Both the position numbers and the translations under genes were made by a program. Positions 26,301-39,000 of a DNA stretch of 64,000 nt are shown one piece after another. Numbering within the stretch: the stretch's first letter is position 1; every line of letters begins with the position of its first letter. The stretch is from Siniperca chuatsi (lineage: Eukaryota; Chordata; Actinopteri; Centrarchiformes; Sinipercidae): the NCBI RefSeq assembly GCF_020085105.1, contig NC_058052.1, positions 5,627,733-5,691,732 of the forward strand, given 5' to 3'. Below the pieces are notes generated by a model that was not told the origin of the DNA, ran no database searches, and worked only from the letters and a program-made list of their open reading frames with translations.

Positions 26301-28728
26301 TGTACCTGCTGCCTCCATGTTCCCATCAAGTAGTGCACACAGCAGACTATACAAGGTAGCTTCATTTTTTCCCCTCACACCCAGAAACCAACCAGTACTC
26401 CTGGACTAACACATCTGGCTCCAGGTGTTCCAGGTGTTTTGTATATAATTAGGGAATAAAGAGGAACATCTCACTCCCACGTGATTTCTATAGAGGGCTA
26501 TGGGACTCATACAAGCTTAAACTACGGAGTAAAAAAGATCTCAGTACTCTAAGCCAGCAGTTTGAGAGCTCTGCCTGCTTTGAATGAAATAAATGACAGA
26601 GCTTATGTGTGTTTTCTGCTGTACGTACAGAAGAAAAGACAATAACAAAGTATTTCAGAAATTAAAAAGTTAATACTTGCCCTATGACAAATGAGCATTG
26701 CATTTAAATATGGGCTGATGTCAAGTAAAGAAATAGGAAGTAGTGGCACGTTTTGAAGAAACTCAACTTTCCTGCCTTGCAGTCGGCGACACGAAGTGAC
26801 ATATGTTGTTGCTTTTATAGGTTATAAATGTCCATTTTTCCCCTCCGTGTAAATATTGAACTTTGATTTGATCTGAAAATGTGTCAAATTTTTGCCATTT
26901 GTGATTTATTTGAACCATTTTGGTCTACTTTTATTAGATTTTTTAGTTTTTTTTTAAATTTAGTTAAAAGCTCTCTCTCTCTCTGTCAAATTTATTTTAT
27001 TGGCAAGACCGCAGGATGCTCACCTGATTTCATACAATTCTGCATTTTGCCTTAGTGGAAAAACAGCCTACACCTATGCTTAATAACTTTCACTGAAATA
27101 ATGTTTGTAAGCCTACTTGTCTGTACAAATCTTATGGCATGTATTAAAGGATGGTGATCTAAATGATTGTTCTGACGAAAATAATCTGTTGGCGAAGTCC
27201 TTTCAGATAAAATACATAAATACCCAGATATCTATCATTTATTTGAGCCTTATTGTGGCTAGAAACTGAAATTTTGATGACAGCAAATGTTCAGGGGGAG
27301 GTTTTTCTGTTCTGTATCGACCACAAAGTTGTTGTTTCTTCCTTCAAGAAACCAAACCTTCGTTCAGTCACTTGTAATTTTAATCACCTAACATACAGTC
27401 AGCTGATGGGCAACATAACATCAGTGTGAGCCTCAGTTTACTGCAACAGACATTCATTCCATTGGAACATTCTGACAGAAATCAAATGACAAGAAATAGC
27501 ATTTCCTTTTCCATTTCCCCCCATGCATTTCCCTTTTCCCGTGGCAGTGGTGGTGGAGGAACTGGTAATTATGTCGCAATGTTCAAATGAGGAGAAATGT
27601 TTGCAAACACGTCTTGCATTGACTCCGATATAAGGTGATTTAAAGTTTAGAATTTGGTTTGTAAGTTCATCACTTTTTGTGTTTAGAGATAAATCAGTTT
27701 GGCTCTTTTTTTACTTGAATTTCGGTTTAACGAAACACTAAAATTGCTGTCTGTAGGGAATGATCTGTGACATGAGACAACTACACCACTTATGGTACAG
27801 TAATATTTGGTTTCATCATTACTGTTGTCATAACGTGTTGTTGTTTTCTTTACGGATAAGAGAGAGTACGTTTAGTAGGCTATATGGAAATGGATGGTGC
27901 GCACAATAATGCCATCGCTGCAAATACCGTGAGACTTTGCATTTGAGCAGTGAAACTGAAAACTCCCTGTAATCATGAACTTGTCAGGACGGAAACAAAC
28001 ATTTGAATCCTCCAGAGGGTATGGTGTTTGAATTTAGCCGAAAAGAAAGATGCTCCGACCGCTCCGATGGAGCTGGACTCACCCCGAGGACGGCTGGAAT
28101 CTGCGCAGCAGCACACCTGTCTGATGTGCAGAAAGCACTGCAGGCCAGTTCCGTTGGCTCCTCACCGGACCTGTTGCCACGTCAGGAGATTTAATAATGA
28201 ATGAAGTTACCCGGTGCTGTGCCACGTGCGTAAAAATGCGCGCAGCGTCTCAGTTTGGAGACGCGCGTATCGATCCCGCTGCTGCGTGATGACTTCAGGT
28301 ATTTCATAAACTCAAAGGAAAGAATACTAGCCTGCATATAAACGGTCGCAGGGAACGAACATTGACGTCTCTGCATAAACCCTACTGCCGCTCAGTGGTG
28401 CGAGCCTATTGGTAGATTGTATTTTGATGAGCATTTTAATCTGCAATATGTGTGAAATTGTAGAGCAAAGTGAAAGAGCCCAAATGCAACACAGCCTACA
28501 TGAAAGGTGATTTACATTTCACAAACATTTCTTCATATGGAGAAACTTTAGATTACAGAGGTGCGACTGTAAAAACAGCTGTGTACGAAATGGACGTGAA
28601 GGCTTCCGTGGTTGCTATGTTTTGTCTCCAGGTGCATCACTTTATGTAAGATCGTCATTTAAACATAAACAAAACCTCTAACGGCCAAGAAAAGATTTTC
28701 ACAAGTTTCACTCGACGATTTCTTCCAG

Positions 28729-31700
28729 ATGACCGCTTCTACTGAGGACTTCTTCCGTCCTGACGAGGACCGAAGACGTACAGAGCAAACTTCCAGCATG
28801 GGAAATGTGAGATTTCATCACGTTGAAAGTCTTCGGTGTTTTCTGTGTGTTTTAGAGACTTTCAGAACCCTTAAACGTGACTGATGTTTTGCCAGTAGGC
28901 TCTGGCAGAAGCACTCAGGCTCCCATGGTGCAGAGAATATACTGAAGGGAAAATAATAATAAATTGCAGGATCAGGATCAGAACTGGACTGTACCGGATC
29001 AATTCATCTATTCATTAAAACAAAGACCAACCAATGCGCATAAAATAATTCAATAATAATAATGTCATGTTTTTATATATCCAATAAATAATTAAAATCA
29101 CAAATTTAAATCAGCAAGCTCCCAGCTGGGATACACAGTGATGTTGTGAATGTAAGTGCAAGTTAGCCACAAGTAGTCTGAACTACTATACCTATATGAT
29201 ACCCAGCAGATATGTGGCAGTATTCTCATACAGTTTGTGGCAACATAGTGGTTTGTTATTTCATTGAATGTTTTTCTTCCTGGGGGGGATGTGTAGCAGT
29301 AAAGCACAATACTTACTGACATGATAAAGGCCTTAAGGGGGGTCCTGCTTTATTACCTGACCTTGAGGCCCCGTCCCAGAAGAGGACCCCTATGTCAAAA
29401 TCCTGTTTTAAGTCATTATTTCAAATTTATGCTTACATGTTGCATATTCCTAAATCAATATATTTATTCAGGTTACCACAGTAAATCTGGAGCCGGAATT
29501 CTACCACAGAACAACTGTACACACTGGGGTTAGTAAGGGCCCAGCTGCTATTTCCCCCCCGGCAGGTTAATCTGGCCCCGTCTATGGGGAAATTTTAGGG
29601 AACAACAAAATATATGTTGGTGAAAAGTAATGTCGTTTTCTAAGAGAAGTTAAACTTTTTTTTTTTTTTGCAGGAAATTGTGAAATTCACATTATTCTGA
29701 GCCCTTTGTTACATTTACTGTACTTGTAAAGCCTCATTCTAACGTGTGCGTATTGTCGCAGTGTGATGTGCCCATCCGAGACCATGACAAACAGAGGGCG
29801 AGGAGAACCTCTGGACGCTGGGCACAGAGTGCGTGGAAGCCTGGAGCCTACAGCAAGTGTCCGTGCTGCAGGGGCAGCCAGGTCAGAAAAAAAAAAGGTT
29901 TATGTCCCAAATTGTTCACAGCGTAATCTTTAACAACTAGAGAATCAGACAGTTTTACAAAATGGAAAACACACAGCGGACTATATTTTCAATACTGAAT
30001 GTTTTGGCCATAGTCTAGGCCTACTGCACAGGCCTATTGCACTGCTTATTGGACTCATTTACATTACAGTAACTTTCCTGTTTTTTTAACCAATTTACAG
30101 CCTCACTTTGTGACAACTTCAGTTTTCAATTTCTACTTCAAGTTCATTTTTACTGTCCTTAAATTTAAATTCTCCTTGCAGCCAGGTGAAAAATAAAATA
30201 AAGGTTGTATCTCTAAAACCCTATAAAATGGACAGAATCTGTGAAGGGTCTTTTAATTTGACAAAGTAGTCCTCTGCAGTGCATCTGATGTAGATTTTTC
30301 TCTTGTGAGATTCTAAAAGTGCGTTATTAAGTAAGTTTACTGGAGCCTGACATCCACTGGTGTGTTGCTGACCTTCCCCAGGTGCCGAATTTAAACCCAA
30401 AGCGGCAGCACTCTGCTTGTACTGGCAACCTTCCCCAGAAGAGGAAGCGGACCTCAGTGGCCCGTCCTTCCAAACCTGCTCCTGAACACCCAGAGGTGCT
30501 GAATTGGGTTCCCACTCCTCAGCCCTCCACCCCAGCTGCTGACATTCCAGGGCTGTTGAATCTGGTCCCAAGGCCTCAGTCCACCAACCCACCTGCTGAC
30601 CTGCCAGTCGTCTCAAATGTGGCCCCCAGCCCCCCACTGCTCCGCTGCAGCATGACGGAACCTCTGAAAATCCGCAACCGCTCAGTGGAAGATTACCAGC
30701 AAATCTACCATGAAGTGGCAGATGATATGCTGAGGTACGTTTGTGTCAATAATCATGACTCTTTCAAACACGGGGGAAAAAACTATCACTCAGTTTTTCC
30801 ACATACAAGCTTTTTCATTGTATGTATCAAGACGGTGTAGTCCCTCATTCGTCCAGGAGTGTTCCATCGTAGAAAAGGTTTCAGTCGTAGTCATCTGGAC
30901 ACTGTATTCAGAATCAAGACGTTTCGGCTCCCATCCGGAAGTCATTCTCAATTGTGAAAATGGTCTGATAACTCAGAAATTTAAGATACTCTGTGTTGCT
31001 TAGGCCCTGCCCTCAGGGAGGAGTCTTCCTGAGTGTCTGCTGTTTACCCTGCCTAGTTTCACCTGAAACTGACCTTCTTTTGTTTCCCTGATGGCACAGT
31101 AATCAGGCCTATTGTTTTCTGGCTGCACCTCCCTCATCACTGTTAAGTACCTGATTAGCTTATGATTGGCTTGACCAAAGTGTTAATACACTGTGGTAAA
31201 CGGTTGGCAAGTATGTATCATTATGATTTCTGTTTCTTCCAACCTCTGCCTCCACCCTCTGCCAGCAGCTTTTACCACCCAACTGCTGCACCCGCCTCCA
31301 CCTGCAGGTTCTGGATGACAGCTACATACATATCTCCACCCACAGCCTCTGAAGTGCCCCGTTCCATCCATCCATACAACCTGCACCTCCACCTCCACCT
31401 GCAGATTGTGGCAGACAGCTGAAGGCCGTACCTCCACCTACAGCCTCTACCAGCAACCTGCAGCGTCCACCTCCACCTGTAGATTGTGGCAAATAGTTGA
31501 AGCCCGAACCTCAACCTACAGCCTCTGCCAGAAACCTGCAGCTTCCACCTCCACCTGCAGATTCTGGCAGACAGCGGCTGCCCACAGCAACACCTACAGG
31601 CTCTGCAAGACACCTGCAGCGTCCGTCTCCACCTACAGCCTCTACCAGCAACCTGCATCTCCACCTGCAGATTCTGGCAGACAGCTGAATTGCAAACCTC

Positions 31701-33489
31701 CACCTATAGCCTCTGCCACCAACCTGCAGCGTCCGCCTTCACCTGCAGATTGTGACAGAGAGCTGAAGGCCAAAACTCCACCTACAGCCTCTGCCAGAAA
31801 CCTGCAGATGCTTGCCTCCACCTGCAGATTCTGGCAGTCATCTACAGGCCAAACCTCCACCTACAGCCTCCTCCAGCTCCTGCCTGCAGCATTTGCCAGC
31901 AACCTCCCACCGCGGTCTCCACCTCCAGATTCTAGCAGAAAGCTGCAGCCTGAACCTCCACCTACAGCTTCTGCCAGCAACTTGCACTGCCACCTCCACC
32001 TGAAGATTCTGCCAGACATCAGCAGCCCGAACCTTCACCTACATTCTTTGTCAGCAAACAGCTACTGTCGCCTCCGCCTTCATGTTCTAACAGACAGCTG
32101 CGGCCCAAACCTCCACCTTCAGTCTCCTCCAGCTGCTTCCTTCAGCCTTTGCCAGCAACCTCTCGTCTCCACCTTCAGATTCTGGCAGCAGATGCAGCCC
32201 AAACCTCCAGCTACAACCTCTTCTGCCCTCCACTATAACCTCCACCTTTTTTAGGTAGCTAAAGATCCAGCCTACCGTAGCCACCTCTGTCCCCAGGCAT
32301 ATCCTGCAGCCTCTATCAGTAATCCGTAGCCCCATCACCCCCCTGCCCATTCTGGCAGATAGCTGCAAACAGCAGTCCCGACACTTGGTGGCAGCAGTTA
32401 CTCCTGCCAGATATATTATGCCTCAGCCTCCACATTCACTTATAGCTCCTATCAGCCATCTAGTAGGATGCAGCTCCAACTCCCGCCTACAGTCTTTGTC
32501 AATTCAACCCCATGCAACCTGCAGCCCCAGTTTTCTCAGTATGTATAAAGGGTTACTAGTTACAAAATTCAATGAAAACTAGCACCAAGTAGCTTTATTT
32601 TTCCTAAACTTTAACCCTGTTGTTTTCTATTTCCTGGTTGCTTTGGGTAACCTCATGTCACTATAAACCCTGCAGCAAAGTTTCTCACTCAGCTTTTTAT
32701 GTGTTGTGACCCCCCCCCCCCATTAGTGTTCACATTGAAAGGTTCAGCCTTGTGATTGTTGAAGCCACCACCTACAAACCAGTGGTTGCCAGAGGGAGCG
32801 TCTCATGTGAAATGAGGGTTGGTGGTAAGGCACATTTACGGCATCATGTGACGTAAATTGTGTTGTGTGCAGGAAGAGCACCCAGCCGTCAACATGAACC
32901 TGCACTATATGGAGAAAAAAAGGACTGTGATGCTGAACTTCATCTACCAGAAAGAGCTCTTCTTCCTCCAACCAGGCTTTGCACTCAAGGTAGTAATCAG
33001 TGTGATGCACAGCAGTATGAGATATTTGGTAGAGTCTCAGTGTCTAGCCATGCATTTTCAGTTAATCAGATTTTTTAATGTGCGTTAGAAATGATCAAGT
33101 CTGTCAAAGTCATTAAGTGAAAACAGGAATGTCATGTATCGATGTATCTATCAGAATAATATCTGAGGTGTAAACTATTTTCATGAAATGAAAGACCTCA
33201 AATATTTCAAGGTCTGGAACTCTTCTGAATGTAAATAATCCTACAATTGACTCTGAGTGCAATGGTATTTTTTTAATCGAGGTTTGGTGATGTATTATAT
33301 TCTGATACAACACATTTTCTTTGTGGTTTTGTCCAGGCCCTGTTGGACTTCACAGACTATCAGATCTACCAGGAGCGGATCGAGGGCCGTGCAGACTATT
33401 CCTTCTACAAGAGCTGTGCATCAGAGACGTTTATTCCTCCTCACCATCCTCCACGTTCACCACCAACTCCTGCTCCTCTCCCAAACTGA
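28729..33489 (+). CDS. Unrecognised multi-exon protein gene with proline-rich repeats
   Basis: I do not recognise the family. Likely coding exons: 28729-28806 (ATG directly after an [16 protein letters not shown]...), 29762-29881 (Arg/Lys-rich, with [12 protein letters not shown]), 30382-30734 (basic KRQ/RKR stretches, three 19-aa Pro-rich repeats, then [20 protein letters not shown]), 32873-32989 ([20 protein letters not shown]) and 33337-33489 ([16 protein letters not shown], Pro-rich end, TGA). The first three join in phase 0, as do the last two, and all have AG/GT borders. Exon 3, however, ends in phase 2. Direct joining to 32873 gives a stop after nine codons, so an exon of length 3n+1 is missing from my model or the gene is damaged. 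The basic N-terminal half may be nuclear (inference). An AATAAA at 33864 would end the transcript. Upstream untranslated exons were not identified. The strand and the last three exons are the most secure part. Confidence 0.6.
30482..30640 (+). repeat. Intra-exonic 57-bp (19-codon) tandem repeat
   Basis: Within the third coding exon of the unrecognised gene, three degenerate units follow each other: [47 protein letters not shown]. The DNA period of 57 bp is a multiple of three, so the units stay in frame. The antisense strand is also open here, which is a by-product of the composition. Confidence 0.7.
31236..32540. repeat. Diverged 78-bp minisatellite in intron
   Basis: About 13 or more imperfect units of the type CCTCCACCTACAGCCTCTGC ... 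CACCTGCAGATTCTGGCAGA. Successive anchors CCTACA at 31515 and 31593, and the pair 31431/31509, give a period of 78 bp. It lies in the intron between the third coding exon and exon 32873-32989 of the unrecognised gene. One frame is open over most of it (31406-32254), but indels between units switch the translated motif from frame to frame, so I treat it as noncoding. CTGCAG and CACCTG recur in nearly every unit. Confidence 0.85.
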
Positions 33490-33863
33490 GAGCGCCCCTT
33501 CACGTATTCCCCTCGTATCCTCCGTACTAGAAGTTTCTTCATGCTCTGACCTCACTCCTGAACTCTACCTGTAGAGTAGCGCATGCCAACGAGCCGAGCC
33601 TTTAATTGTACCTTGCCTGTCACGCCTACAGGGAGTCTACGTTTCTATGGAAGTCACTGAACTGCAGAAATGATCTCTGCTCTCCTGATTATGCACATTA
33701 TGAATTTGAGGATGTCGATGAATGAATCAACAAACTTTCTGGGAGTTTCTGAATGAGGACAGATGCCCTTCATTTCCAGCCACGCTCCCTTAAAAAGACT
33801 GCCAGTTAGCTTGCTCTGTTAGTGTGAGTTGTGCTTGTTCTTTAAGCCTTTGCGCTGTTGCCC

Positions 33864-33869
33864 AATAAA
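33864..33869 (+). terminator. Polyadenylation signal AATAAA of the unrecognised gene
   Basis: AATAAA lies about 375 bp after the TGA of the last coding exon, in a context of TTGCCCAATAAAGTCCATC. It is the first perfect signal downstream. It is followed at once by a (CAGAAT)n LINE tail in the opposite orientation. Confidence 0.5.
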
Positions 33870-33875
33870 GTCCAT

Positions 33876-33903
33876 CAATCAGAATCAGAATCAGAAATAC
33901 TTT
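33876..33903 (-). mobile_element. LINE tail relic
   Basis: On the minus strand it reads AAAGTATTTCTGATTCTGAT, identical to the 3' tail of the LINE at 46915-48535. It lies directly after the polyadenylation signal of the unrecognised gene. Confidence 0.5.
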
Positions 33904-36038
33904 ATCTCTGCAGTCATCAGATTTGAGTCCACAAGAATTAGTATAAAACAGATACCTTAATATTTGAGATCTTGGTGAATTTGTGGAATTTCGAACGCTA
34001 TTTTCTCATCAGACATTTTTCTCATTTTTATCTGTTTTATTGCAGTTTGCCAGCAGCTATATGTAATTATAAGTTTCACTGAGGTGCCAAGAACAGGTCA
34101 AGATGCTACTGTGATGGATGTGTTGAAACTTACAGGGACTAATGTACTCCACTGTAAAAAGGCCAACTTATATTCTTTGACATAAATAATGATTACAAGT
34201 TGTTCGAACTTAGAAATAGAAATTATCAGCATGTAGAGTAAAAATGTTTGTTGTAGCAACTAACAAAGCCAGTCCTCAGACTTCAACAAAAGTGAAAGAG
34301 TCCTCATAACATAAAACCTTTAGCTATGATTCAGCACAAAGTGAGAACGTTTGTTAACTTGTGTTCCTTAGTTTTAGAACCATTTCATAACTTACACAAT
34401 GCACGTTTTGACTAACTGTAAATCAAGTTGTTGATTGTTAGCAAACTTCCCAGCATGGATTGTATAAATAAAATTCTCCAGAGAGCCTTGTTTTTTAGAT
34501 TAATTTGGGGAACGTTATAATGGAGTGTTGTTATGTATCTGTTTCTGCATGTGTCTCAGATGAGTCATGAGTCATTTCATTATAGTGAATGGTGATGCTG
34601 TAGTGTAATAACCAAACAAAGTACTGGAAAGGGGGCCACATTGTGTAACATCCCAGCTTGTGAGATCAATGAAATGTTGTGGAGAAACTAGATAGACCAA
34701 ACTCAGACCTGTGCCTGTACATTGGAGCTGTGGTGCATAGGACAGTGGGTAAAACCCACATCCTGAAGGCATTTTGTTTTTTTCATTAGCACATCCACCA
34801 GCCACAGCGGTTTATTTTAGAAAAAGTGACTGCAACACAGCATCTCTCTGAAGAAGCCTCCCATCATGGCCACATTTTCCTTGCATCCAGGAAAATGGTG
34901 AAGGACAAGACATCAGGGCCTAACTGAAGTTACTGTCCACACTCCCAAGTCATTCTGGACTACCTGTGAGTCTGCAGGGTTCTTTGGGACTCTCAGGTGG
35001 AACGCCATGGCCGGATTCATCTGCAAGAGTGCCCGGAGCAAAAATGAGCTGATGGGCCCCCTTTTAACACCTCGTTCCTCCCCCTCTCTGTGCAGCGTGT
35101 ACAGTATTCCTATGTTGGAATACATCCAGGTTTGCTGTGTGATAATGTGATTAAACACACATTCATTTAGGAACTGTCAGTATCGGCTAAAAAACTATTT
35201 TTCACACGAGAATGCCCGTTCTCAAGAGCAGGTAAACAGGACCTGTGTGGAGGCCCTTATCATGCTAATTAATAAACCTGTTGATGTTAAAATTAAGTAC
35301 AGAACAACTCAGAAAGTGTATTGTACTAACTATGAAGCGCTATGAAGGAAAATTAATTTTTCCTGCTTCGTCCATGAGAAGCGGGGTTGCGAGTGGCAGC
35401 GAGAGGGAGCTGCTGGACCACAGCGGCATCAGGTGCGCCCTGTGCAGGTGAATGTGGGAAGGGCTGATAGTTGATGAGCTGCTGCTGCTGGAAGCAGTCA
35501 GGCCAAGATCAACCCACTGGTGAACATAGGTCAACAAATATACCATTTACTCCTGTTTGAGTTCCAAATACTAAAAAAAATGTGTGTCCAGCTGTTAAAT
35601 AATTACCCGTTTAAAAAATGAAACCATCTATTGGTTAGCCATTTTTAAAGATTTACTTTTTTTTCCCCATGAGAAACAAATGGGCCACAGACTATTGTTA
35701 GTTTGGGTAATTTCATGGGATTTATTGACAGCCTTTTCCCTTAAAACTAGATTTTAAGATGGGGCCTCAATATTGGGTAATAAGGCAGGTGTTATGGCCC
35801 CTATGGGCCCTATTATTTCAGTTCATAATGTGCTGAAGTAGTGCATACAGTATTAACAGACATCTGCAATTAATGAAATTACCCAAAAGGAGTCTGGGCG
35901 GAAAATGTACATCAGTGTTTGTTTTGATCATCTGGAATAACTAAAAACTCATTTAACATGTTCACTCCACTGCACAAATGTTATACAGTCGCGTACCTTC
36001 GTGCGTAAAGTGGTTCGCTCCACTTGCAGCCTGTTGTC
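33904..36038. other. Intergenic region upstream of ina
   Basis: About 2.1 kb between the end of the unrecognised gene and ina, with one dispersed repeat copy (35740-35885) and a related partial block at 35050-35100. No open frame looks protein-coding. Confidence 0.6.
35740..35885 (+). repeat. Dispersed repeat, copy 2
   Basis: Second copy of the family seen at 10917-11030. Both copies contain CCTTAAAACTAGATTTTAAG followed by a GGCCCC-rich stretch, a TTTCAGTTCATAATGTGCT-like block and CAGTATTAACA. It lies upstream of ina. Confidence 0.6.
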
Positions 36039-36044
36039 TATAAG
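36039..36044 (+). promoter_or_regulatory. ina: TATA-like box upstream of ina
   Basis: TATAAG lies 58 bp before the ina start codon, in a short region with no competing ATG. A start of transcription near 36065-36070 would give a 5' leader of about 30 nt. Position and motif only; no initiator was identified with certainty. Confidence 0.45.
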
Positions 36045-36096
36045 CTCCTGCAAAGCTCTTTAAGTCCCTCAGTTTTATATCTGACTCACAGCAAAG

Positions 36097-39000
36097 ATGA
36101 GCCACGGAGACCGCTACACCTCGTCATCCTACCGGAAGATTTTCGGGGATTCTCCCAGGTTTTCCATCTCCTCCTCCCGCATGAGCAGCGCCTCTCCTCG
36201 GGGCTCCCCGGGGCTCCGGTCCATGGCTGCGTCCCGCAACAGCGCGTCCGCCCTGAGCATGTACAGACGGGTCGGCCGGCCCTCCGCCTCTTTCTCTCCG
36301 GTGCGCGCCGACTCCCTCGACTTGACCCAGACCTCCGTGGTCAACAATGAATTAAAAGTCATTAGAACTAACGAGAAGGAGCAGCTGCAGGTAAGTGTGA
36401 CGGGTTGAAACTAATTAGTCACTTTTTGCATGTTGGGTCACTACAAAAAGATTGATTTAAAAGTATTTCAGCTGATTGCTCTATAATGGTCTGTTTTCAT
36501 TCAAAGTTCCATATTATATATCTATATGACTTATAGTTTTAGACATGAAGTAGCATTTAATGGGCAGAACTTGCTCAGGAGGCACGAAGCTTAGTGAATA
36601 CAATAAGCTTAGGTTCAGCAGCTCCAGCCAGGACATTTCATCGCAGAATCATAATTTTCCTAACACCTCACACAGCTAATAAGGGCCACATTTTATGACT
36701 AATTAGCTTCCAATTCTGGTGTCCCCGTCCCTGAGTATCAGGCCACTAGTTAAATACATTTACCTGGCAAAGTAGGACTAAAGCTGTTTATATTGGATGA
36801 AAACTACTATTAGGCTCCTCTAGTGTCAGAACGACCTCATCCTGAACTTTATTAAGCCTTTAACCAATTTAATGACACTCCAAACAATGAATTCATCCTT
36901 ACCATGATGAAAGCACCAATCATTTTGCAAACTTTGCAAAAGCTGACCTGGTCTTTTGACCTCTCAAAGATCCCTTCCAGATATGTTTTAGTACATGTAA
37001 GAAATACTCTGCTTTGAATAAGATTATGTGCCTTTCACAGAAGAAAGTTAAAATGTCTATCTACTCCTTCCCTTATAAATAGAAATGATGGTGAGCACAG
37101 ACAAATTTCCCCCCTTCAGCAGATGATTGTGAAAACAGCCTTCTAGTGACTAAACATCATTTTGACATGCCACAGCAAGAAAGGCATAGTGTAAATAATA
37201 AAATTAATCACGGCTGAATTTCATTTAGCTGCTTCTATCTAATGTTGGCGAAGCTAGCTTTCTCTTGTGAGCGCTGTCTGTCTGCTGTTTAGAAAACTGT
37301 TTGGATTAACCACTTCCTCCTGGAGGAGAAGACAGTCCATCACCAACACAACAATGTCAGCAAGGCAGTAAGAGAAATCACCAGTGGGATGGGATGCTTT
37401 TCTTCAGATCAGCCCCATTTTTAAAGCTGCACCCACCATATTTAAAGCTGCACTAATCAATATTTTTATATGGACAATGGATCAAATTACTATGTGTAAT
37501 GTGAAAGGGGTCGCTTGATGAACCCACAGACTCAGTAGATTCCTCCAGCTATCAACAACCACACTGTACACTACCTGCCCAGCAGCAAGCGGCAGACAAA
37601 GTTAGCGACTAGCTGGTGAACATAGTGGAGCATTTAGCAGTTAAAGTAGTTGGTGGAGACCAAAACAGAGCTAAAAGGAGAGTCAATATTGGATTTACTT
37701 TTGTCAGGTGGCCAGAAACACGCTGGATGTGCAAATAGGCATCTGTTTGCTAACAACATGTTAGCCATATCAACTTTTTAAGGTGATTATATGCCAATGT
37801 TGTGTTTAGAGATCGTTCTGCTGCCCCCAGTGAATGCAACTGTAAGCTTACCCAGTGCAGCTTTGACACATTGTTTAATTCACGGTGTGTTCAGAAATAT
37901 AAGCTATTAAAATAAGTGGCGTTTCAATGGTAAATGATAATAAATGCAGGCACTTTTATAACAAGTTTAAGGTTAAGTGAATCAAACCCCTCTGCTTTGC
38001 TGCCTGTCCGGTATTGCAACCCTAATGGAAGATTTTGTGTGATGATAAACAAGCGGTTATCCTGTTGCACAGGGTCTGAATGACCGCTTCGCCATGTTCA
38101 TTGATAAAGTCCGGCACCTGGAGCAGCAGAATAAAGTGCTGGAGATAGAGCTGGTGGCACTGCGGCAGAAGCAGTCCGAGCCGTCCCGCATCGCACACCT
38201 CTACCAGCAGGAGATGAGGGACCTGCGGTCCCAGGTGGAGGAGCTGAGCAGGGACAAGAACCATATCCTGATCGAGAGGAACAACATGGAGGACGAGCTG
38301 CAGGTATAAGCACTGGGTAGTTTTGAAAAGGACAGGGAGTATGTAAGGAGATTTCTTTTTTTGCTGTATCCTGTTAGTATTTACTGCTGCAAAGTCCAGT
38401 TTCCCCTCAAATCACAAATCATTATATTATTTCATCGTCACCATCATCTTTCATCCAATGTCTCATCTTTCATATCTTTTATCTAATAATTTTTTACCTT
38501 TCCTTATCTTATCTCATTGCTCAAATCTTACTTGCCCATTACCTCACCTCTCTCATCTCTCATTCTCTCCTCACATCTCACTGCAGAAGCTCAGTGCGAA
38601 GTATGATGAGGAGGCGAGGGCACGGGAGGAAGCTGAGCAGACCTTGAGGTCCTTCAGGAAGGACGTGGATGACGCCGCAGCCGTTCGCCTGGACCTGGAG
38701 CGCCGTGTGGAGTTGCTGATGGACGAAATCTCCTTCCTGAGGAAAGTGCACGATGAGGAAATCCAGGAGCTGAGCAGCATGATGGAGGCGCAGCAGGTCT
38801 CCGTGGAGCTCGAGCTCGCCAAGCCGGACCTCACCTCGGCTCTGAAGGAGATCCGCAACCAGTACGAGTCCATCGCCTCCAAAAACCTGCAGTCGGCCGA
38901 GGAGTGGTACAAGAGCAAGTTTGCCAGCCTCAGTGAGCAGGCCACCAGGAGCAACGAGGCCATGAGGGCCAGCAGGGAGGAGATCAATGAGTTCAGGAGG

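Larger units (their letters stand above)
21990..28728. other. Noncoding or regulatory stretch before the unrecognised gene
   Basis: Contains the CA/TG inverted pair, possible minus-strand exons at about 23.45-23.69 kb (see findings), the CpG block at 24.2-24.4 kb, retroelement tails and a GC-richer segment at 28.0-28.4 kb that may include upstream exons of the next gene. Nothing here is secure. Confidence 0.45.

Noticed and set aside
30221-30637. Minus-strand open frame with Trp/Gly-rich repeats
   Set aside because: Antisense of the Pro-rich repeat exon. Splice sites and phase support the plus strand.
31406-32254. 282-codon open frame over the minisatellite
   Set aside because: Repeat units change reading frame along it, so the encoded motif is not constant. 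It is explained by stop-poor repeat units rather than selection.
35340-35546. Ser/Leu-rich minus-strand frame with poly-Ser
   Set aside because: Poly-Ser comes from a short CAG/CTG-like run. No supporting exon structure.
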